64,000 bases of DNA from the NCBI GenBank assembly GCA_029204225.1, contig CM055100.1, positions 15,398,835-15,462,834 on the forward strand, given 5' to 3'. This document shows positions 58,290 to 64,000 of the stretch, piece after piece. Positions within the stretch are counted from its first letter, which is position 1. Each line of letters begins with the position of its first letter. Both the position numbers and the translations under genes were made by a program. Origin of the DNA: Diphasiastrum complanatum (lineage: Eukaryota > Streptophyta > Lycopodiopsida > Lycopodiales > Lycopodiaceae). Below the pieces are notes generated by a model. The model did no database searches. It saw only the letters and a list, made by a program, of their open reading frames with translations, and was not told where the DNA came from.

Positions 58290-59215
58290 TTTGGCTGATC
58301 ATCCATTGTAGGTGGCAGTTGGTCTCCACAGGACATTTGCATTGAGGACACTCGTTCACTGTGTGGTTTCTTATACAAATAGAACACCAAACATTTTTTC
58401 TGGTAGGAAAAGTCTTTGCAAGCTTTTCAGGTTCCTTGTTTGCTTCCACGTGGACAATGCTTTGATCTTCTCATCAAATTGCAACTGCAACTTTTCCATC
58501 GGTTTCTGCTAGTTCTCCCCAAGTTTCTCAAACTCATTGAGCATCACTTCTGTAGTAGCATTGGCATTTGTTGATGCAATAGTGGTGGATGTCATAGTAG
58601 TCTACCCTGTTGTATAAGGCAACATACTGATATTTGGCTCCTCATCTGAATCTTCATCCTCTTCCCGAATTGCATCGTCCATAACATTTTGCAAGAGTGC
58701 ATACTCATTATGACGTTTCAACTCACGTCTGATCCGTTTAGATAGACCTGACAAAAACCACATAATCATGGCATTTTCGTTAATTAGCTCAGGTTCGCAT
58801 TCAAATCTAAGACGTTTCACCCATTCAATGTAATCTCAAACCATTTCTCGCTTTCCCATTTTATTTTAAATAAAAGTAGGAAAGGGTCTTCCATAAACTT
58901 TTGTGGTTTGAACTATGTGATCAGGGCTCACTTAACAACCTCCCAATCTGTACGCCTAGTTTCATCTTGATTATAGTACCAATCTTGTGCTGCGCCTGTT
59001 AAGGCCATAGGAAACAGCTTAAGTTTATCTTGAGGATAAATCTCACCATAGACTTCACAGGATTCAGCATAGAATTGAAGAAATCTAATTGGATTTGTTA
59101 ATCTATTATATTTGGGTCGATCCAATCGGGGTGCTCTTCTAACAATATTTGAATTGACTTCCTATGGAGCACCTCCAGGGGAAACTCTAGGGGCAGCCAT
59201 CTTTACAAATTTAGA
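58290..59215 (-). pseudogene. gag: Ty3/gypsy gag, third copy, broken
   Basis: Minus-strand blocks: MDRPKYNRLTNPIRFLQFYA, SCEVYGEIYPQDKLKLFPMA, AQDWYYNQDETRRTDWEVVK, then LRFECEPELINENAMIMWFL, RIRRELKRHNEYALLQNVMD, an acidic stretch (IREEDEDSDEEP) and, after a frameshift, VWCSICIRNHTVNECPQC. The stop before the first block is followed upstream by MAAPRVSPGGAP, likely the true start. PBS lies about 1.2 kb upstream. Confidence 0.82.
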
Positions 59216-60404
59216 CCAAATAGATAATGAGATTGGATCTAGATTTTTAAAAAACTATCTCAGATTGGATCTACGAGATCTATTCCACTTTTCAAGAATC
59301 TGATTCTATATGATAAAAAACTTTTCCAAATTCGATCAATTGATACTTCTCAAAAATGATAAATCTCTCAGAATCCAAATCAGAATATATCAAATTTGAT
59401 CCAAATTTTGACAGAGACTTGATCTGGAAAATCAGAAACTAAAAATAGGACTGGCAAAGCGTCACTAGGTGAAGGCTGTCTCGGTGAAGGTTCAATAGTG
59501 CTATTTTGAGAAAAAACTCTCTGAACATTTTTCTGGCAATTTCTAGGGAAATAACCTTCGCCAACCTCTCAGGTGAAGGATCTGACACAGATGCAACTAT
59601 GGAAAATCGGACAAAGGTTTCTGACACAAGAAATTATAGTTTCTGTAGTCTGGCGAGGGTAAAATTCAAGAGTTTCTGTGATCTGATCAAGAAAAATCTT
59701 CGTTAAACTCAAAAAAATAATATTTTACTATAAATAACATGTTTTGGAATCTCGACGAAGGTTCTGGCAAAGTATCAAGAGTAATACTGGTATTTTTGCA
59801 AAAAAGTGACTTTGTTTGACAAAAATATGACAATATGACAACTGATGTTTTAATAATCTTTTTATTTTTCTTATTATTCTTCGTCAACCTGGCAGTAGAT
59901 AGATCTGAATCACACCTAAGCATAGTGAATCGAGCGAAGGTTCTTTTTCTATATTTTTAGGGTTTTGACATTTTTTCGGTGTTTTTTGACGGTTTTTCTG
60001 ATGTTTTTGAAAATCTGCTAGGAATTAATCTTTGCCCTTCAAACTAAAGGTTCTGTAAACAAAACCAAAGGTGTCTGCAACTCGGCAAAGGTTTCCTGAA
60101 AGAGAGTAAAAAGTTATCAGTTCTGATGACGTTTTTTTGTCTATTTTTTGATCAAATCTGGCAGATTTGACTGATTTTTGTTATTTTCTCTGATATCTCA
60201 GATTCAAATGAATCTTAAGATTGGTGATCTGAATAGCTTTTCCTGTTTATTAATCAGATTAGATTTCAAGCAAGCCAATCCACTCAAATCAAGCAAAATC
60301 AATCCCGAACTAACCCTAAAATGCAGATCTAACACTATTCATGACAAGATGCCTAATGCAAGCTAACTATCCAACAATCATGCTGCAACTGAAAAATTGG
60401 CGTA
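59216..60404. other. Leader of the minus-strand gypsy element
   Basis: AT-rich with degenerate recurrences of GGCGAAGGTT / TTCGCCAACCT type words (for example near 59475, 59550, 59755 and 60085) at spacings near 100 bp. No gene is seen. Confidence 0.4.
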
Positions 60405-60426
60405 GCTCCCCGGCAACGGTGCCAAA
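60405..60426 (-). promoter_or_regulatory. Gypsy primer-binding site
   Basis: The minus strand reads TTTGGCACCGTTGCCGGGGA, a near-full match to the common plant gypsy PBS, just after an LTR end (CACTACAAT). Confidence 0.85.
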
Positions 60427-61131
60427 ATTGTAGTGGTTTTCTTTCCTTGCCTAACCTGAATCCAAGATCTAGTCAATCTAGCATCAGAGAGACGGAGCTA
60501 GTTGTCACGCATAGGTTCATTCCCATGAGACCGATAATTTAGTTTAGATTTCAGCATGAATGGAGGATTCACATCTATCTCTACATCCATTAACCCTACT
60601 CTTTAACACTAAACATCCCTTAACACTTACAATCTCTTAACACTACACATCCACAACAGAGATAGCTTACTCTTTCTCTCTCATAAAAAGTATAATAACA
60701 TACAATTCCAATAACACTCAGATCCAACAATTAGCAAAATCCAAATAAGCATGAGAGATGGAGGAAAAGTGATAGAGAGCAAGGACATTCATCAATCCAT
60801 TTATGAAGAGAACCAATCTGCTTTATTGAAATGAGGAAATGAACATCAGCAGCAACTCGCGTTGGTCGCTTCTTATAGTAGAGAGGAGGACCCTGGCCTC
60901 TGAATCTATTGGTCCAGTCTTGCCTCTCTTTTATTCAAATTTAAAAAAGTGTGAGAACCATCAAAATTGGAGGGAAACCCAACTTTATTCACTAACTTGA
61001 CGTTTAGGCCCTGCGACATTAAAAGTCCCACAAAAAGGCCTAAAGTCCTTTTATTGACTTTTAACTAATCAATCAAATAACTGTGTGATCATCGGGTTGG
61101 CCTTACACACGCAGGGTGCCAAATCCCTCTC
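60427..61131 (-). repeat. Probable gypsy 5' LTR (outer edge uncertain)
   Basis: It borders the PBS on one side. The outer edge is set at a CA near 61131 only as a guess, since no partner LTR lies in the window. Confidence 0.4.
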
Positions 61132-61159
61132 ACTTATTAACTAGGGTTAGGGTTGCCTT

Positions 61160-61176
61160 GATATATATATATATAG

Positions 61177-61231
<55 letters not shown>

Positions 61232-61290
61232 CATACACATATATACATACATACACATATATACATACATACATACATACATACATATTA
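61160..61290. repeat. Compound microsatellite (AT)n(GT)n(AT)n(ACAT)n
   Basis: Runs of AT, GT, AT and CATA follow one another without unique sequence between them. Confidence 0.97.
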
Positions 61291-61369
61291 GTAAAGAATG
61301 CCCGTCGTTGACGGGCAATGGTGGACATGTGTTGATGGCGGGCGTGCATCAATGGCGAACATGCGTGCG

Positions 61370-61570
61370 TGCGTGTGTTTATGGAGTGTGTGTGTGTGTG
61401 GGTTGTGGATTAGGATTAGGTTGTAGCTTTAGGTTTTAGGCTTAGGCTGGGGTGTGTGTGTGTGTTAGGATTTAGGGTTTAGGGTGTGTGTGTGTGAGAG
61501 AGAGAGAGCTCGTGTATGTGTTAGGGTTTAGGGTTTAGGGTGTGTGTGTGTGAGAGAGAGAGAGCTCAAA
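61370..61570. repeat. GT/GA microsatellites with short TTTAGGG runs
   Basis: GTGTGTG and GAGAGAG blocks alternate with TTAGGGTTTAGGGTTTAGGG (61521-61540) and a shorter run at 61470-61484. A unit of about 60 bp seems duplicated (61450-61510 and 61512-61570). Confidence 0.85.
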
Positions 61571-61680
61571 AGTGTGTGTGTTTGTGTGTGATGGTGCTGT
61601 GTGTGTATGGGTATGTGAGTGTGGGTCTACGTGTGTTTGTGAGTATGCGCACTGTGTTGTGTGTATGTGTATTGAACCGG

Positions 61681-62101
61681 TTCTCGGGGATGCTGAAAAG
61701 TAGTCCATTTAGTGGCATTCCCTTCGCAGAAAGGATGTTTTTGGATAGATGGCATCGGTATTGAGTTGCAAATGGTCCCGTTGTTTGTGTCGAGCCCACG
61801 AACCTGTGGACACCTCCCATCCTGATTGTTTTCTTCTAAATCCGACCAATTTTTGGATCGATGGGCCTAGAATCCCAGAACTACGTGTAGGGTTTCTGTT
61901 TCGAATGCACGTTTTGCTGTGAGTACTGAACTGTTTGGAGCCCGGTCTAGTCCTGTTCGTCTCGACGTGCAGCACGGGATGCAACAGACGGTCTGAAAAT
62001 GGAATCCATTCGACGACACTGGACTAGTTCTTGGGGATGTTGGAAAGTAGTCCATTTAGTGGCATTCCCCTCGACAGAAACGATGTTTTTGGACAAATGT
62101 C
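61681..62101. repeat. Dispersed direct repeat of about 73 bp
   Basis: Positions 61681-61755 and 62028-62101 share TAGTCCATTTAGTGGCATTC and GATGTTTTTGGA with few differences. The sequence between is unique and has no clear gene. Confidence 0.85.
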
Positions 62102-62124
62102 TTATGGTTCTCTATCCCAATGTT

Positions 62125-62345
62125 TTGATGTCTTCTCCCTTCACTTGTCATTCCCTTTTTTGTTTATCATCATCACCTCCTCCTTCTCTTCCGAGTCTTG
62201 GTACCCCTTCCTTCAATCTCGTCATACACCCCCCCCTACTCTCTCTCTCTCTCTCTCTCATCTACTTTCTTTGTGTCCTCTCTCCCTTCACTTGTCATTC
62301 CCTTTTTCTTTTGTCATCATCACCTCCTCTATCTCTTCCAGGTAT
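62125..62345. repeat. Direct repeat of about 75 bp with a CT tract
   Basis: TCTCCCTTCACTTGTCATTC and CATCATCACCTCCTC occur at 62126-62185 and 62280-62335, with a CT microsatellite at 62237-62259 between them. Confidence 0.8.
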
Positions 62346-62976
62346 TAATAATCCTTCCGTCACTCTTGGTGTATCAGCCCCCCTCTCTCCCTCCAATCTA
62401 CCCCCTTCATAACTTCCTTTGACATGGGTCCCCATGTGTTTTACCACCCACCACCCTGATTTATTCTCCCCCCAATAGCCTCCTCTACTCCACCCCATTT
62501 CTTTTCTCCTCCTCTAGCCCACTCACACTTACAAATACACATCCATAGTGAAAGAAAGAACAAACATGTGGATTTCAATTCTAGATTTTGAAAAGCTCAA
62601 TATATAGTTCCAAGCGCAAGATGAAAATTATTTGAGGATTTAGAATGGTATATTCACATTAGCTCTTTGGTATCCTTGTAGAAATTAACATGTTTATGCA
62701 TCTCCTATGTGCATCAATGTTTTTAAGGCATTTCTAACTAACAAATAGGCCTTATAATTGGATTAGATTGTAGCTTATTGTCATTTGCAATTATATATAA
62801 CCTTAGTCAAAATCACTTGGAGGTAGAGATAATAGAATGATGTAATTTTTAAAGCTTAAGAAAAATGACGTATAACATATAGGACAACATATACTAATTT
62901 TATTACTTCCCTTGTTATGGGTACTTTGTAGACATTAATAGCGATGTGTTTAATGGGTACTTCGTAGATGTTGATA
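62346..62976. other. Spacer without recognisable gene
   Basis: Pyrimidine-rich until about 62520, then AT-rich. No feature supported. Confidence 0.4.
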
Positions 62977-63011
62977 CCTCTCTCTCTCTCTTTATACTCT
63001 ACCCTTCTAAG

Positions 63012-63075
<64 letters not shown>

Positions 63076-63102
63076 GGAGAGAGAGAGAGAGAGAGAGAGA
63101 GA
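62977..63102. repeat. CT and GA microsatellites
   Basis: CTCTCTCTCTCT at 62979-62990 and an almost pure GA tract at 63013-63102, interrupted once by TGAG. Confidence 0.95.
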
Positions 63103-64000
63103 CTTTTTGATTAGCCTCATATTCATCAAAACCATTATCTTCAAAATTTATTTTTGGAGAATTGTCTCCTATATTCACACTATAAATAACATGTAATAGA
63201 AATATGCAATAATACCAAATAAGCATAAGGAGTGCAAAAACTATCTTGGATAGTTTAAGGAAGCTCAAAAAGAGAAAAAAACATGATGCAAAACATACAA
63301 TGGTTGAATGCAAATCTTCAAGGAACGCCTATGTTTTGAGGAGTTGCAAACCTCGGGGTCATTGGGAGTTGTTGGTTGAATTCTTGAGGAGCGCTTGTGT
63401 TTTGAGAAGATCAAATCTCGAGTCATTTGGAGCTGTAGGTTGATGAAGTTTGTAAATCTTGATTTTTCAATATCATTTTATTGTACCTTGACTCATGACA
63501 ATTAAATTAAGTTGTAGGCCAAATATGGCTCAAAAATTAAAAATAAGTTGTAGCCCGTCAAAAAGATGGCTCAAAAATAGCCTTCGGCCATATAGATGTA
63601 TGATTAATTTAGTTAGTATTTTTTAATACCTAATATCTTTCATTGTTTTTTGAACATTCTAGGCTAGTTTTTTTTTTTTTGTAAGAAAACCCAAAAGCAA
63701 AAAAAAAGGTCTTTCGGAAAAAAAGCCCCCATTGAAAGAGGAGCCTGTTGATAGTGCCATCCATGTCTGCCACACCCGAAGAATAGGAATGATGAAAGGC
63801 AAGTAGGCCTTCGGAGGCCATCGACATGAACTGCAGCATGCAGATGACCAAACCTGTTATGAGCCAGTTTCACATTACGCAATTGGAACCATATGCTTAA
63901 AAGGTAGCTTTCACACCATCTTTCAGTACAAATATTACAGATTCTTTTCCATGCGATCAACGTCAGAATGCTCGGGATGATGTCAATTATTAGCATGGTA
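63103..64000. other. AT-rich spacer
   Basis: A diverged duplication (GGAACGCCTATGTTTTGAGG at 63322 and GGAGCGCTTGTGTTTTGAG at 63388) is the only structure seen. No gene is supported. Confidence 0.45.

Noticed and set aside
61116-61439. 107-codon plus-strand frame and its opposite-strand partners
   Set aside because: Almost wholly microsatellite translation (VCVCVC, IYIYIY).

Overview
The window looks like nuclear DNA of a land plant with a large, repeat-rich genome. Genes have GT-AG introns, short TTTAGGG (plant telomere-type) runs occur, one gene encodes a plant receptor-like cytoplasmic kinase, and most of the window is decayed Ty1/copia and Ty3/gypsy LTR retrotransposons nested in one another. 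Species cannot be named from sequence alone; a gymnosperm or another large-genome plant would fit. Only two loci look like ordinary host genes: a C-terminal exon at the left edge (65-692, probably from a RING-finger protein) and a complete four-exon RLCK-VII-like pseudokinase on the minus strand (30603-32992, 672 codons).

Region by region: 1-0.7 kb host exon; 0.7-5.4 kb intergenic DNA with copia and gypsy pol scraps; 5.4-9.2 kb a non-autonomous gag-only LTR element; 10.0-11.6 kb a tandem array of about 460-480 bp units rich in CACGTG; 11.8-23.4 kb an unusual gene cluster (below); 23.4-28.3 kb a copia element on the minus strand with both LTRs; 29.0-30.2 kb tandem repeats; 30.6-33.0 kb pseudokinase; 36-41.9 kb a gypsy gag split by a solo LTR, then a copia element whose RNase H region carries a spliced-in gypsy RT segment; 44.1-44.7 kb tandem palindromic repeats; 47.6-49.2 kb gypsy pol; 50.2-57.4 kb a gypsy 5' end with a minisatellite leader, closed by an inverted LTR copy; 58.3-61 kb another gypsy gag and PBS on the minus strand; 61-64 kb microsatellites and short duplications.

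The most interesting part is 11.8-23.4 kb. It holds three diverged histone H3-like genes (A at 11824 +, B at 14492 -, C at 19203 +), all broken by stops. In A and C the H3-like region is followed, through a basic Ser/Pro-rich linker with a shared TSRPPP-type motif, by a Ulp1/C48-type cysteine protease domain spread over exons with conserved intron positions. B keeps the N-terminus MARTKQTAR. B and C each sit head-to-head with an unrelated multi-exon gene across a short promoter region carrying TATA boxes and CACGTG motifs. Other genes of the cluster (coiled-coil gene H, genes D and F, and a possible transposase-associated gene G cut by the copia element) have no recognised family. My inference is a decayed, intron-bearing mobile or virus-like element, or a family of captured genes, that encoded an H3-like protein fused or adjacent to a Ulp1-like protease. 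I know of no described plant element with this pair. All copies here look non-functional.
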